Assembly: GCF_010894405.1 (NCBI RefSeq)
Contig: NZ_JAAIYA010000003.1
Span: forward strand, 682,001 to 746,000
DNA: 64,000 nucleotides
Reading direction: 5' to 3'
Source of the DNA: Pyxidicoccus caerfyrddinensis
GTDB taxonomy: Bacteria; Myxococcota; Myxococcia; Myxococcales; Myxococcaceae
How positions within the stretch are numbered: position 1 is the first letter of the stretch; each line of letters opens with the position of its first letter. The translations under genes and the position numbers were made by a program. Below are positions 1 through 8,860 of this stretch, one piece after another. The notes beneath the pieces were generated by a model that was given only the letters and a program-made list of their open reading frames with translations, did not search any database and had not been told where the DNA came from.

Positions 1-106
1 GGCTCCCTACGTGATGATGGGCTGGCTGTAGCTTTGCCGTGTCTGGATTTGCCCGGGTGTGACGAGCCGTGACGGCGTCCAGGCCGCGCGTAGCTCTGGC
101 CTCCGA

Positions 107-152
107 GTGAAACAAACCCATGGCGGCGGATGTGGGCCTTAATTTGTTTCAC
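107..152. promoter_or_regulatory. 10-bp inverted repeat upstream of the cytochrome gene
   Basis: GTGAAACAAA at 107-116 is mirrored exactly by TTTGTTTCAC at 143-152, with a 26-bp spacer. The repeat ends 76 bp before the start codon at 229. AT-rich perfect arms are unusual in this GC-rich sequence, so a regulator site is likely. The regulator is unknown; the Rrf2 gene downstream is one candidate by inference only. The rest of 1-228 shows no supported gene. Confidence 0.45.
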
Positions 153-228
153 GCAAGGAGTTGCACTCGTCGCGTTGATAAAGGCAGACAATGGAGAAGC
201 ACCGCTACTCCTGACTCGGAGGTCGCCG

Positions 229-3006
229 ATGGGTGTCATCACGCGCGCCGTCGTACTGTTGAGTCTCCTCGCGGTCCTGGCTCCGGGGGCCTCGCGGGCC
301 TCGAGCTCCTTCGTGAACTGGGAGGACCCGCACGTCCACCCGCTGGAGCTGACGCCGGACGGCTCGCGCCTGCTGGCGGTCAACACCGCGGACAACCGGC
401 TCATGGTGTTCGACCTGACGTCGAAGCGCGGGCCGGAGCTGGTGGCCTCCATCCCCGTGGGCCTGGACCCGGTGTCGGTGCGTGCGCGGAGCAACTCCGA
501 GGCCTGGGTGGTGAACCACATCTCCGACAGCGTGAGCATCGTCGACCTGCGCAACGGCTACGTGCGCGCCACCGTCCAGACGGACGACGAGCCCGCCGAC
601 GTCATCTTCGCGGGCCGCCCGCAGCGGGCCTTCATCACCTGCTCGCAGGTCAACCGCGTGCTGGTGGTGGACCCGCACCGTCCGGACAAGGAGCCCAAGC
701 GCATCACCCTGAAGGGCGAGGACCCGCGTGCCCTCGCCGCGAGCGCCGACGGCCGCTTCGTCTACGCCGCCATCTTCGAGTCCGGCAACGGCAGCACCCT
801 CATCGGCGGCGGCTCGCTGATTCCGGAGGCGTTCCCTCCCAACGGCGTGGGCGACGCGCGCGGCCCCTACGGCGGCATCAACCCGCCGCCCAACGCGGGC
901 ACGGCCTTCGTGCCGGCGCTCAACCCGGCCAACCCGCCGCCGCCCGCCGTGGGCCTCATCGTGAAGAAGGACGCCCGGGGCCGGTGGATGGACGACAACC
1001 GGGGCGACTGGACGGACCTGGTGAGCGGCGCGCACGCCTCGGCGTCGGGGCGGCCCACCGGGTGGGACATGCCGGACCGCGACCTGGCCATCATCGACAC
1101 CGACACCCTGGGCGTCACCTACGCCACGCGGCTGATGAACCTCAACATGGCGCTGGCCGTGCACCCCTCGGGCTCCGTCACGGTGGTGGGCACGGATGCC
1201 ACCAACGAGGTGCGCTTCGAGCCCAACGTCAACGGCCGCTTCCTCCGCGTGCTGATGGCGGTGGTGGACCCGCGCCGGCCCGGCGCCCGCGCGGTGCATG
1301 ACCTCAACCCGCACCTGGACTACTCGAAGCCCACGGTGCCGCAGGCGGTGCGCAACCTGTCCGTCGGCGACCCGCGCGGCGTCACCTGGGACTCCAGCGG
1401 TGCGCGGGCGTACGTGACGGGCATGGGCTCCAACAACGTGGTGGCCATGGGCCCGGGCGGCTCGCGCCTGGCGCAGGTGTCGGTGGGCGAGGGGCCCACG
1501 GGCATCGTCTTCGACGCGGACCGGGAGCGGCTCTATGTGCTCAACCGCTTCGGCGCCAGCCTCTCCGTGCTGAGCACGGACCGGCTCCGTGAAGTCTCCC
1601 GGGTGCCGTTCTTCGACCCGTCGCCCGCCGCCATCAAGGCGGGCCGCAAGCACCTGTACGACACGCACAAGACGTCCGGCCTGGGGCACCTGTCCTGCGC
1701 GTCGTGCCACGTGGACGCGCGCATGGACCGGCTGGCGTGGGACCTGGGCGACCCTTCGGGCACGGTGAAGGCGCTGGACGGGCAGAACCTGGGCATGGGC
1801 CTGGGCATGCCGCCCTTCGACTCGTGGCACCCGATGAAGGGCCCCATGACGACGCAGACGCTCCAGGACATCATCGGCAAGGAGCCGCTGCACTGGCGCG
1901 GTGACAGGGCGAGCCTGGAGGAGTTCAACCCGGCCTTCCAGCACCTGCAGGGCGACGACACCCAGCTCACCCCGAAGGAGATGGCGGAGCTGCGCTCCTT
2001 CCTCGCGACGCTGACCTTCCCGCCCAACCCGTTCCGCGAGCTGGACAACTCGCTGCCTCGCAACCTGCCGCTGCCGGGCCACTTCACCACCGGCCGCTTC
2101 GGCCCCGCGGGCCAGCCGCTGCCCAACGGCGACGCCGCCAACGGCATGGCCATCTTCCGTCCGCCGCGCCTGCTCGCGCAGGGGATTTTCGCGTGCAACA
2201 CGTGCCACACCTTCCCTTCGGGCATGGCCACCAACATGCAGTTCAACGGCGCCATGTGGATGGACCTGCCGCGCGGCGAGAAGGGCGAGTTCCACCACGC
2301 GCTCGTGTCCACCGACGGCAGCACCAACGTCACGCTCAAGGTGCCGCAGCTGCGCAACCTCTACGAGAAGGTGGGGCTGGACTTCACGCAGAAGGAGAGC
2401 CTCGCGGGCTTCAGCTTCATCCACGACGGCAGCGTGGACTCGCTGGCGCGCTTCGTCACCGAGCCCACCTTCTTCCCGAACAATGACCAGGAGGTCGCCG
2501 ACCTGGTGGCGCTGCTGCTGTCCTTCTCGGGCTCGGACCTGCCGAAGGGCTCGCCGACGGAGTTCTTCCTGCCGCCCGGGCCGGACAGCCAGGACACGCA
2601 CGCGGCGGTGGGCCAGCAGGTGACGCTGGGCTCCACCGGGTCCACTCCCGCGCAGCTCGGACGCGTGCTGCTCTTCATGTCCCTGGCGGAGAAGGGCCGG
2701 GTGGGCCTGGTGGTGAGCGGACGCCAGAAGGGCCAGGTGCGCGGTTACGCCTACGCGGGCAAGGGCATGTTCCAGTCCGACCGGGCGTCGGAGAAGGTGA
2801 ACGCCTACGTGCTGATGGCCCGCGCCCACGAGGGCAGCGAGCTGACGTACACCGTCGTCCCCGCCGGCACCGAGTGGCGCATCGGCGTGGACCATGACGA
2901 GAACGGTCTGCTCGACCGCGATGAGGAGGACCGGGTCGCGCGTGCGGACCTGTCTTCCGACGACGTGGCCGAGCTGGCGGTGAGCACCATGGACGCGACG
3001 CGGTAA
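229..3006 (+). CDS. Secreted beta-propeller / diheme c-type cytochrome (MauG/CcpA-like)
   Basis: The 925-residue protein starts at ATG 229, chosen because it places a clean signal peptide (hydrophobic VVLLSLLAVLAPGAS) at the N-terminus. Residues about 30-480 contain YVTN/YncE-like propeller repeats of the type 'LTPDGSRLLAVNTADN'. Two heme-binding CxxCH motifs follow, CASCH near residue 490 and CNTCH near 656. The segment 'KVPQLRNLYEKVGLDF' with 'FIHDGSVDSL' resembles the C-terminal half of diheme cytochrome c peroxidase/MauG proteins. It is probably a periplasmic or surface redox protein; the substrate is unknown. A hairpin lies just after the stop. An Rrf2 regulator follows on the same strand 232 bp downstream. 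Confidence 0.8.
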   Translation: MGVITRAVVLLSLLAVLAPGASRASSSFVNWEDPHVHPLELTPDGSRLLAVNTADNRLMVFDLTSKRGPELVASIPVGLDPVSVRARSNSEAWVVNHISDSVSIVDLRNGYVRATVQTDDEPADVIFAGRPQRAFITCSQVNRVLVVDPHRPDKEPKRITLKGEDPRALAASADGRFVYAAIFESGNGSTLIGGGSLIPEAFPPNGVGDARGPYGGINPPPNAGTAFVPALNPANPPPPAVGLIVKKDARGRWMDDNRGDWTDLVSGAHASASGRPTGWDMPDRDLAIIDTDTLGVTYATRLMNLNMALAVHPSGSVTVVGTDATNEVRFEPNVNGRFLRVLMAVVDPRRPGARAVHDLNPHLDYSKPTVPQAVRNLSVGDPRGVTWDSSGARAYVTGMGSNNVVAMGPGGSRLAQVSVGEGPTGIVFDADRERLYVLNRFGASLSVLSTDRLREVSRVPFFDPSPAAIKAGRKHLYDTHKTSGLGHLSCASCHVDARMDRLAWDLGDPSGTVKALDGQNLGMGLGMPPFDSWHPMKGPMTTQTLQDIIGKEPLHWRGDRASLEEFNPAFQHLQGDDTQLTPKEMAELRSFLATLTFPPNPFRELDNSLPRNLPLPGHFTTGRFGPAGQPLPNGDAANGMAIFRPPRLLAQGIFACNTCHTFPSGMATNMQFNGAMWMDLPRGEKGEFHHALVSTDGSTNVTLKVPQLRNLYEKVGLDFTQKESLAGFSFIHDGSVDSLARFVTEPTFFPNNDQEVADLVALLLSFSGSDLPKGSPTEFFLPPGPDSQDTHAAVGQQVTLGSTGSTPAQLGRVLLFMSLAEKGRVGLVVSGRQKGQVRGYAYAGKGMFQSDRASEKVNAYVLMARAHEGSELTYTVVPAGTEWRIGVDHDENGLLDRDEEDRVARADLSSDDVAELAVSTMDATR

Positions 3007-3008
3007 CG

Positions 3009-3044
3009 TCCGCTCCCCGGCCTGAAGGAGGGCAGGGGAGCGGA
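3009..3044 (+). terminator. Hairpin after the cytochrome gene
   Basis: A 10-bp stem, TCCGCTCCCC (3009-3018) with GGGGAGCGGA (3035-3044), starts 2 nt after the stop codon. There is no T-run, so it could be a weak terminator or an mRNA 3'-end stabiliser. Confidence 0.45.
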
Positions 3045-3238
3045 GGTCTGGAAGTCAGTGTTTACGCACCCTTGCCCACCCTCGGGCGTGTCGCGAGCGG
3101 AGGCTTGAAGTCACCCACCCCGGACGCGCGGTGCGGGCGCCGGGTTGACATGCCATCGCCCCTTTCCGCGCGAGGGGTTGCGCGCGCAATCCCAGGGCGA
3201 TACGTCACCCATGGGTTTCATCCGAGGGTGGAAGACAC

Positions 3239-3706
3239 GTGAACTGCCGCTTCACCATGGCCGCGCACATGCTGGGAATGCTGGCCTGCGCCGAGCGTGA
3301 GGCGAAAGGCTCGCTGACGTCCGAGAGCATGGCGCGCAGCATCCAGACGAACCCCGTCGTGGTGCGGCGGCTGCTGCGAGACCTCGCGCGCGCGGGCCTG
3401 GTGGAGACGAAGCGCGGCGTGGGCGGCGGCGTGTCCCTGGCGCGCGGCCCGGAGGAAATCACCCTCCGCGACGTGTACGAGGCGGTGGAGGAGGACGCGG
3501 AGCTGCTTGGCCGCTACCCCACCGGGCCCAGCCAGTCCTGCGACATGGCCCCCATGGTGGCTGAGTACCTGGAGGGCGTGGTCGGCCGCGCCGAGACGGC
3601 CTTCAAGCAGAGCCTGGAGACCACCACGCTGGCCATGATGTCCCGCGACCTGGCCGCGCGCGCCCGCCGCAAGAGCAGCCCCCGCCGCCGCGCGGCCGGG
3701 GCCTGA
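3239..3706 (+). CDS. Rrf2 family transcriptional regulator
   Basis: The 155-residue protein is predicted from GTG 3239. Residues about 1-85 form the Rrf2 winged helix: 'LTSESMARSIQTNPVVVRRLLRDL' is the recognition region and 'GVGGGVSLARGPEEITLRDVYEAVE' the typical wing and following helix. The three-Cys Fe-S cluster of IscR or NsrR is absent; the only later Cys is in 'SQSCDMA'. It should therefore be a non-Fe-S, YwnA-like member sensing something else. The C-terminus is Arg-rich. It could control the upstream cytochrome gene, but no operator was identified directly. Confidence in the family is high; the regulon is unknown. Confidence 0.85.
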   Translation: MNCRFTMAAHMLGMLACAEREAKGSLTSESMARSIQTNPVVVRRLLRDLARAGLVETKRGVGGGVSLARGPEEITLRDVYEAVEEDAELLGRYPTGPSQSCDMAPMVAEYLEGVVGRAETAFKQSLETTTLAMMSRDLAARARRKSSPRRRAAGA

Positions 3707-3716
3707 GCCGCACGCG

Positions 3717-4262
3717 TCAGGAAGCCGCGGGAGGCCAGACGGCCTTCGGCTCCTCGTCACCGATGGCTACGAGCACGCTGGCGCCTTCGAGCAAGTCCTC
3801 GGAGTCCAGCGCCTCCACCACGGTGCGCACGCCCGCGTCCGGGTCCATGACGCGGCAGTGCACGCTGAGGCGCTGCTCCTTCATCTCTCCGCCCTCGACT
3901 TCGCCATTGCCCGTCCAGCCGAGCGCGTCCGTGAGGAGCTCCTCCACGGCGACGCGCTTCTCCAGGTCATGGCCGGAGCCCTTGCCCTCCACGGCGTACT
4001 GGACGACGAGGGTGTGCATGGTGTCCGGGTCGGGCTCGTCATAGCCCTCGTCCACCAGCGGGCCGGCGGCCTCGGCGATGGCCATGTCCGGGTCCTCGTC
4101 AGCGGGCACGGGCTGCTGGCGCTCCTCGCCCACCTGACCCACCTGGCCCTGGTGCACGGTGAGCACGCCTTCGTGCACCCACGCCTCCCAGTAGCGGAGC
4201 GAGTCGCCTTCCTTCTTGTAGAGCTTCAGCACGCGTGCGGCCTCATGCGAGGGGCCCTGCAT
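3717..4262 (-). CDS. Hypothetical protein with a WGR-like N-terminus
   Basis: This 181-residue acidic protein starts at ATG 4262. Residues about 10-50 ('LKLYKKEGDSLRYWEAWV' followed by 'HQGQVGQVGEERQ') resemble the pattern of WGR domains, which occur in MolR-like and PARP-type proteins, but the WGR tripeptide itself is replaced. The middle holds a conserved-looking acidic stretch, 'DEGYDEPDPDTMHTLVVQY'. There is no signal peptide or membrane segment, so it is probably cytoplasmic. Its stop lies 10 bp from the convergent Rrf2 stop. No function is proposed beyond the weak WGR similarity. Confidence 0.6.
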   Translation of the reverse strand: MQGPSHEAARVLKLYKKEGDSLRYWEAWVHEGVLTVHQGQVGQVGEERQQPVPADEDPDMAIAEAAGPLVDEGYDEPDPDTMHTLVVQYAVEGKGSGHDLEKRVAVEELLTDALGWTGNGEVEGGEMKEQRLSVHCRVMDPDAGVRTVVEALDSEDLLEGASVLVAIGDEEPKAVWPPAAS

Positions 4263-4289
4263 AACACGGAGCGCGACAAAGGCTCGCCG

Positions 4290-5060
4290 TCAGAAGGCAC
4301 GGCCCTGTCCTCCATCCACCGGGAGGGTGGCCCCCGTCACCCAGCGGGCTCGCTCGGAGCACAGGAAGGCGACCACGTCCGCCACCTCCTCCGGCGCGCC
4401 GAAGCGGCCCCAGGGCAATTCGTCGCGGACGAGCTTCGCCACCTTCTCCGGGTCCGCCTGCCGGCGTTTGTCCCAGCTTCCACCGGGAAAGAGGATGGAG
4501 CCCGGGGCCACGCCGTTGACGCGGATGCGGTGGCGGGCGAGGTCCACCGCCATCTCCTTGGTGAGCGCGGTGAGGCCCGCCTTGGCGGTGGTGTACGGCG
4601 CGCTGGTGGCGTACTCGCGGCCGTAGATGGAGTTGATGTGGATGATGCAGCCGCCGCCCTTGTCGCGCATGACCTCCACCGCGCGCTGGCTGCACCAGAC
4701 GGCGGACATGAGGTTGCGGTCCATGACGGAGGCCCACTGCGCCACCGTCGCGGAGTCGAACGCGCCCGCGCCGCCGCTGCCGCCCACGTTGTTGACGAGG
4801 ATGTCCAGCGTGCCGAAGGCCCGCACCGCCGCGTCCACCGCCGCCACCGCGCCGGCCTGCGTGGCCACGTCCGTCACCACGGTGGTGACGTCCGCGCCCG
4901 AGGCGCGCAATTCCGCCGCGGTGGCCTCCAGCGCCTCCGCGCCGCGCGCGGTGAGGCACACCCGCGCCCCCTCACGCGCCAGCACGGTGGCGATGGCCCG
5001 GCCGATGCCCCGGCTGCTGCCGGTGACGAGGGCCGCCCTTCCTCTGAGCTCCAGGTCCAT
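4290..5060 (-). CDS. Short-chain dehydrogenase/reductase (SDR)
   Basis: The 256-residue classical SDR starts at ATG 5060. It has the cofactor motif TGSSRGIG (residues 13-20), NNVGG (90-94) in place of NNAG, catalytic Ser144 in 'HINSIYG', and YTTAK (Y156, K160). The C-terminal 'VTGATLPVDGGQG' is typical of FabG-like enzymes. Longer reading upstream is possible but lacks SDR homology, so ATG 5060 is preferred. It probably oxidises or reduces an alcohol/ketone with NAD(P); the substrate cannot be read. It lies 38 bp downstream of the alpha/beta hydrolase on the same strand and may be cotranscribed with it. Confidence 0.85.
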   Translation of the reverse strand: MDLELRGRAALVTGSSRGIGRAIATVLAREGARVCLTARGAEALEATAAELRASGADVTTVVTDVATQAGAVAAVDAAVRAFGTLDILVNNVGGSGGAGAFDSATVAQWASVMDRNLMSAVWCSQRAVEVMRDKGGGCIIHINSIYGREYATSAPYTTAKAGLTALTKEMAVDLARHRIRVNGVAPGSILFPGGSWDKRRQADPEKVAKLVRDELPWGRFGAPEEVADVVAFLCSERARWVTGATLPVDGGQGRAF

Positions 5061-5098
5061 GGGCTCGGGTTCTACCGCTTCGGCCGGTGGCCGGGGTG

Positions 5099-6064
5099 TT
5101 ACATGGAGGCCCGCGCGTACCTCGGGGACAGCGCCTTGTCCGCGAGCCAGTCGGCGGCATCCGCCCAGAGCGAGCCACGGAAGGGCTCGCGGAAGAAGCC
5201 GAAGTGGCCGATGGGCTGGCCCAGCTCCTTCGGGGACAGCAGCCGGTGGTCCACGAGCGCATCCGCGAAGAAGGACAGCAGCGCGCTCACCGCCTCGGGC
5301 GAGCCGATGGGGTCGTCCGTGAAGCTGTAGGCGCGCAGCGGCAGGTACAGCGAGGCGTAGGCCTCGCGGCGCGGCTCGCCGCCTTCGCTCAAGAGGTAGT
5401 CCGGGGCCAGGCACCAGCGCGCCCACTGCTCGGCCACGCCCGCGGGCAGGTCCTCCGCCGTGCCGGCCCAGCCGGGCAGCTTGCCGAAGGACTTCACCAG
5501 CAGGGGCGCCAGCACGCGCCAGTTGAACTCCATGCGCACCCGCTGGGGGAACAGCCGGTAGTAGCCGGAGCCCGACGCCACCGTGAGCAGCGCCGTCACC
5601 TCGCGCGCGTTGTCCGCCAGCCCGAGCAATTGCCCGCCCGCGCTGTGCCCCACCACCAGGATGCGGCGGCCCGGGAAGCGCTCGCGCACGGTGTCGATGG
5701 CGCCCGCCAGGTCCAGCGCTCCAAAGTCCTCCATCCGCGCCCCGAAGCCCGTGAGCGACTCCGGACGCGAGCCGCCGATGCCCCGGTAGTCATAGGTGAC
5801 GGTGGGCAGGCCCCGCCCGGCGAGGTACGTGGCGAAGCGCGAGTAGTACCGCTGCCGCACCCCCATGGCGGAGCTGATGAGCACCACGGCCCCCAATTCC
5901 GCGCCCGCGTGGGGGAAACACGTCCCGGAGAGCACGTAGCCGTCGCGCCCCCGGATGGGGAAGGGAACTCCCCGGCCGGTGTCCAGGGTGAGGCCCGCCT
6001 CGTCCTGCGCCGTGTTCCGCACTGCCGGGCCCACCGACTGCTCCAGCGTCGCCGCGTGAGACAT
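5099..6064 (-). CDS. Alpha/beta hydrolase
   Basis: The 321-residue protein starts at ATG 6064, preceded by a strong AGGAGG site 7 nt upstream. The nucleophile elbow GHSAGG places Ser141; 'YDYRGIGGSR' and the C-terminal 'IGHFGFFREPFRGS' fit the alpha/beta hydrolase fold, the latter supplying the likely catalytic His. There is no signal peptide, so it is probably a cytoplasmic esterase/lipase-type enzyme. It is divergent from a LysR gene, with a perfect palindrome between them, suggesting LysR control of this gene and the SDR downstream. The substrate is unknown. Confidence 0.8.
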   Translation of the reverse strand: MSHAATLEQSVGPAVRNTAQDEAGLTLDTGRGVPFPIRGRDGYVLSGTCFPHAGAELGAVVLISSAMGVRQRYYSRFATYLAGRGLPTVTYDYRGIGGSRPESLTGFGARMEDFGALDLAGAIDTVRERFPGRRILVVGHSAGGQLLGLADNAREVTALLTVASGSGYYRLFPQRVRMEFNWRVLAPLLVKSFGKLPGWAGTAEDLPAGVAEQWARWCLAPDYLLSEGGEPRREAYASLYLPLRAYSFTDDPIGSPEAVSALLSFFADALVDHRLLSPKELGQPIGHFGFFREPFRGSLWADAADWLADKALSPRYARASM

Positions 6065-6143
6065 GTCCGTCCTCCTGTTTTCCGCGTGGGGCCGCCGTGC
6101 GTGCCCCCGCATGGCGGGGATAACTCCGGCAAGGCTGCATGGA

Positions 6144-6160
6144 TGCAGCACTTTGCTGCA
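6144..6160. promoter_or_regulatory. Palindromic operator between LysR regulator and hydrolase
   Basis: TGCAGCA-CTT-TGCTGCA is a perfect 7-bp inverted repeat in the 107-bp divergent intergenic region. Partial copies of TGCA-type half-sites flank it (TGCAT at 6136-6140 and TTGCAGG at 6164-6170). Its position 11 bp before the LysR start suits autoregulation plus control of the divergent hydrolase. Confidence 0.55.
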
Positions 6161-6171
6161 TTCTTGCAGGC

Positions 6172-7071
6172 ATGGATCTGCGATGGGATGACCTGCGGTA
6201 CCTGCTGGCGGTGGCGCGCCAGGGCTCGCTCGCGGGCGCGGCGCGCGAGCTGCGCGTGGATGCCACCACGGTGGGGCGGCGGCTGGACGCGCTGGAGAAG
6301 TCGCTGGGCACGCGGCTGGTGCTGCGCGGCGCTCGGACGCTCGCCCTCACGGAGGCCGCGGAGGCGGTGGTGGCCCGCGCGCGGGAGATGGAGGACGGGC
6401 TGCGCCTGCTGCACGACGCGGTGGCCACGGAGGCCCGCGCCGTGGGCACCGTGCGGCTCACTGCCACGGAATACCTCGCCCAGGCCCTGCTCGCTCCGCG
6501 CCTGGGGGAGTTGCACACGCTGCACCCCGGGTTGGACTTGGAGCTGGTGTCGGGGAGCGAGCTGGTGGACCTCCAGCGCGGCGACGCGGATCTCGCGCTG
6601 CGACTGGCGCCGCCCCGGGGGGACGCGCTGGTGGTGCGCAAGGTAGGGGAGGTGGCCTTCGCCATGTATGCGGCGCGCGGCTACCTGCGCCGCCACGGCG
6701 CGCCCCGGCCCGGGGACTTCCACGGGCACTGCGTGCTCGTCTACCGCGCATCCCTCACCTCCGGTGCCGAGTCCGAGGAGCTGAAGCGACTGACGGCGGG
6801 CGCGCGACGGCTGCTCCAGAGCAACAGCTCGGTCGTCCTGCGCGAGGCGGCCGCGGCGGGGCTCGGCGTGGCGCTGTTGCCGTGCCTCAGTGGAGAGCGG
6901 GACTCACGGCTGACGCGCGTGGGCGCGGGCGTCCTGGCGAAGCGGCCGCTGTGGCTGGTGTTCCATAAGGACTTGCAGAAGAGCCCCCGCGTGCGCGCCG
7001 CCTCCGACTGGCTGGTGGAGCTGTGCCGGAAGGAGCGCGCGGGGCTCGCGGGGACGGAAGGCGGAGCGTAG
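6172..7071 (+). CDS. LysR family transcriptional regulator
   Basis: The 299-residue protein starts at ATG 6172. An N-terminal winged HTH ('LRYLLAVARQGSLAGAAREL' then 'TVGRRLDALEKSLGTRLVLR') is the LysR signature. The LysR substrate-binding domain follows, including 'LHPGLDLELVSGSELVDLQRGDADLALRLAP', typical of the subgroup whose DNA-binding domain prefers Val-Gly-Arg-Arg in the recognition helix. It is divergent from the hydrolase at 5099-6064, which is its probable target. The start is ambiguous with a site at 6139, which would overlap the palindrome; 6172 gives the standard N-terminus. Confidence 0.9.
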   Translation: MDLRWDDLRYLLAVARQGSLAGAARELRVDATTVGRRLDALEKSLGTRLVLRGARTLALTEAAEAVVARAREMEDGLRLLHDAVATEARAVGTVRLTATEYLAQALLAPRLGELHTLHPGLDLELVSGSELVDLQRGDADLALRLAPPRGDALVVRKVGEVAFAMYAARGYLRRHGAPRPGDFHGHCVLVYRASLTSGAESEELKRLTAGARRLLQSNSSVVLREAAAAGLGVALLPCLSGERDSRLTRVGAGVLAKRPLWLVFHKDLQKSPRVRAASDWLVELCRKERAGLAGTEGGA

Positions 7072-7094
7072 GGAGCCCGAGAAATCGGGCTCCC
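7071..7094. terminator. Convergent-gene hairpin with GAAA tetraloop
   Basis: A perfect 10-bp stem (GGGAGCCCGA / TCGGGCTCCC) closes a GAAA loop between the LysR stop and the pgi stop. It probably serves both strands, although no T-run follows. Confidence 0.6.
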
Positions 7095-7110
7095 AGCAGC
7101 CCACCTCACT

Positions 7111-8700
7111 TCACTTCACGCGGAACCGTGCCTCGGCGGGGCTCGCTCCGCCGGAGCGCTGCACGCCCCGGTCCGGGTTGGCGGCCAGGTGCTCCAGTAT
7201 CTTGAACACCGTCTCCACCTCGGCCGGCATGCCGATGTCGGCGGCGAGCTGCTCGGCGGAGCGGGCCTCCGCGCGGGCCTCGCCCAGGCGGGCCGTCAGC
7301 TTGCGCTGCAACTCCAGCACCACGCCCGCGGCCTTCTTGCCCGCCTCCACGCCCGGCTGGTGGTAGGCATTGATGCGCACGAGGCTGGCGTAGAGCCCCA
7401 CCGCGCGCTCATACAGCGCAATCAGCGCGCCCACCGTGCGCGGGCTCACGTCCGGCACGGTGAGGGTGAGCGACTCGCGGCCCTTCTCGAACAGCGCGCG
7501 GCGCGTGCCCAGCAGGAAGCCCAGCAGGTAGTCCCCGCTGGTGACGCCGGGTTCCACCTCGAAGGCGGGGCCCTGGCGGTCCTTCAGCACCTCGATGAAG
7601 GTGACGAAGAAGTTGTGCACGCCCTCGCGAAGCTGCTGCACGTACGCGTGCTGGTCCGTGGAACCCTTGTTCCCGTAGACGGCGATGCCCTGGTTCACCA
7701 CCTTGCCATCCAGGTCCCGCTCCTTGCCCAGCGACTCCATGACGAGCTGCTGGAGGTAGCGCGACATCAGGAGCAGCCGGTCCTTGTACGGCAGGATGAC
7801 CATGTCCTTCGCGCCGCGCCCTTCGCCCGCCTGGTGCCACATCAGCGCCAGCATCGCGGCCGGGTTCTTCAGCACGTCCCGCTGCCGCGTCGCCGCGTCC
7901 ATGTCCCGCGCGCCCGCCAGCATCCCGTCGATGTCCAGCCCCTGCAGCCGCGCCGGCAACAGGCCCACCGCCGACATCAAGGACGTGCGCCCGCCAACCC
8001 AGTCCCACATCGGGAAGGTGCGCAGCCAGCCCTGCTTCCGCGCGGTGTCATCCAGCTCGCTGCCCGCGCCCGTGACGGCCACCGCGTGCTTGCCGAAGTC
8101 GAGCCCCTTCGCCTGGTACGCGCGCCCGGCCTCCAGCATGCCGTTGCGCGTCTCCTTGGTGCCGCCCGACTTGCTGATGACCACCGTCAGGGTCTGCGCC
8201 AGCCCGTCACCGAGCTGCTCCACCACCCGGTCCATGCCGTCCGGGTCCGTGTTGTCGAAGAAGGACACCTTCATCGCGTCCTTCGCCGAGCCCAGCGCGT
8301 CCGCCACCAGCTGCGGCCCCAGCGCCGAGCCGCCGATGCCCACGAGCAGCAGGTGCGTGAAGCGCTGCGCCTTCTGCGGCTTCACCGTGCCGGCGTGCAC
8401 GTCGCGCGCGAAGGCGTGGATGGCCGCCACCGTGTCGGTGATTTCCTTCTTCAGCCCCGCGTCCGGCGTCAGCTCCGGCGCGCGCAGCCAGTAGTGGCCC
8501 ACCTTGCGCTTCTCGTCCGGATTGGCGATGGCGCCCTTCTCCAGCGCCTCCATCTCCGTGAAGGCCTCCTCCATGCGCGGGCGCATCCGCTCCAGGAAGT
8601 CCGCGGGGAACTGCATGCGCGAGACGTCGAGCGAGAACCCCACGGACGGCACGACGCACAGGTAACGCTGGTACCGCTCCCACAGCTCTCGCTCGGTCAT
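7111..8700 (-). CDS. pgi: Glucose-6-phosphate isomerase
   Basis: The 529-residue enzyme interconverts glucose-6-phosphate and fructose-6-phosphate in glycolysis and gluconeogenesis. Visible family features are the sugar-phosphate isomerase core '[11 protein letters not shown]' near residue 120, the '[12 protein letters not shown]' phosphate-binding loop, the catalytic Glu in MESLGK, the catalytic His in 'STDQHAY', and the lysine of 'QPGVEAGK'. The length is close to bacterial PGIs. ATG 8700 is chosen because AGGAG lies about 6 nt upstream. The gene stands alone, with 160 bp before the next gene on the left strand. It is cytoplasmic, and I see no sign of transfer or decay. Confidence 0.92.
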   Translation of the reverse strand: MTERELWERYQRYLCVVPSVGFSLDVSRMQFPADFLERMRPRMEEAFTEMEALEKGAIANPDEKRKVGHYWLRAPELTPDAGLKKEITDTVAAIHAFARDVHAGTVKPQKAQRFTHLLLVGIGGSALGPQLVADALGSAKDAMKVSFFDNTDPDGMDRVVEQLGDGLAQTLTVVISKSGGTKETRNGMLEAGRAYQAKGLDFGKHAVAVTGAGSELDDTARKQGWLRTFPMWDWVGGRTSLMSAVGLLPARLQGLDIDGMLAGARDMDAATRQRDVLKNPAAMLALMWHQAGEGRGAKDMVILPYKDRLLLMSRYLQQLVMESLGKERDLDGKVVNQGIAVYGNKGSTDQHAYVQQLREGVHNFFVTFIEVLKDRQGPAFEVEPGVTSGDYLLGFLLGTRRALFEKGRESLTLTVPDVSPRTVGALIALYERAVGLYASLVRINAYHQPGVEAGKKAAGVVLELQRKLTARLGEARAEARSAEQLAADIGMPAEVETVFKILEHLAANPDRGVQRSGGASPAEARFRVK

Positions 8701-8860
8701 GGACGGCTCCTCTTTCGCGCGCAAAGGTGCCGGGTGGCTTAGCGCCTCCGCATGCGGGTGGGAAGCCGCTCGCGAGGGCAGTGGGGAGTCCTGGCCCCCA
8801 CGGAAGGCCAGTGCTCAACACCTCACGGTGCGCCTGGGGCAATGCCGCCTGCGGCGGCGG

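Noticed and set aside
2-31. C-terminal tail of an upstream gene (APYVMMGWL then stop)
   Set aside because: Nine codons at the window edge are too few to support a gene.
205-2895. Very long open frame on the minus strand opposite the cytochrome gene
   Set aside because: Arg/His/Ala-rich composition without motifs; typical antisense shadow in high-GC DNA. The same applies to long frames at 5087-6646 (+) and 25324-28581 (+).
3145-3150. TTGACA as a sigma70 -35 box before the Rrf2 gene
   Set aside because: No acceptable -10 element at 16-18 bp spacing; the sequence there is GC-only.
3239-3706. IscR or NsrR Fe-S regulator
   Set aside because: The three-Cys cluster motif is missing.
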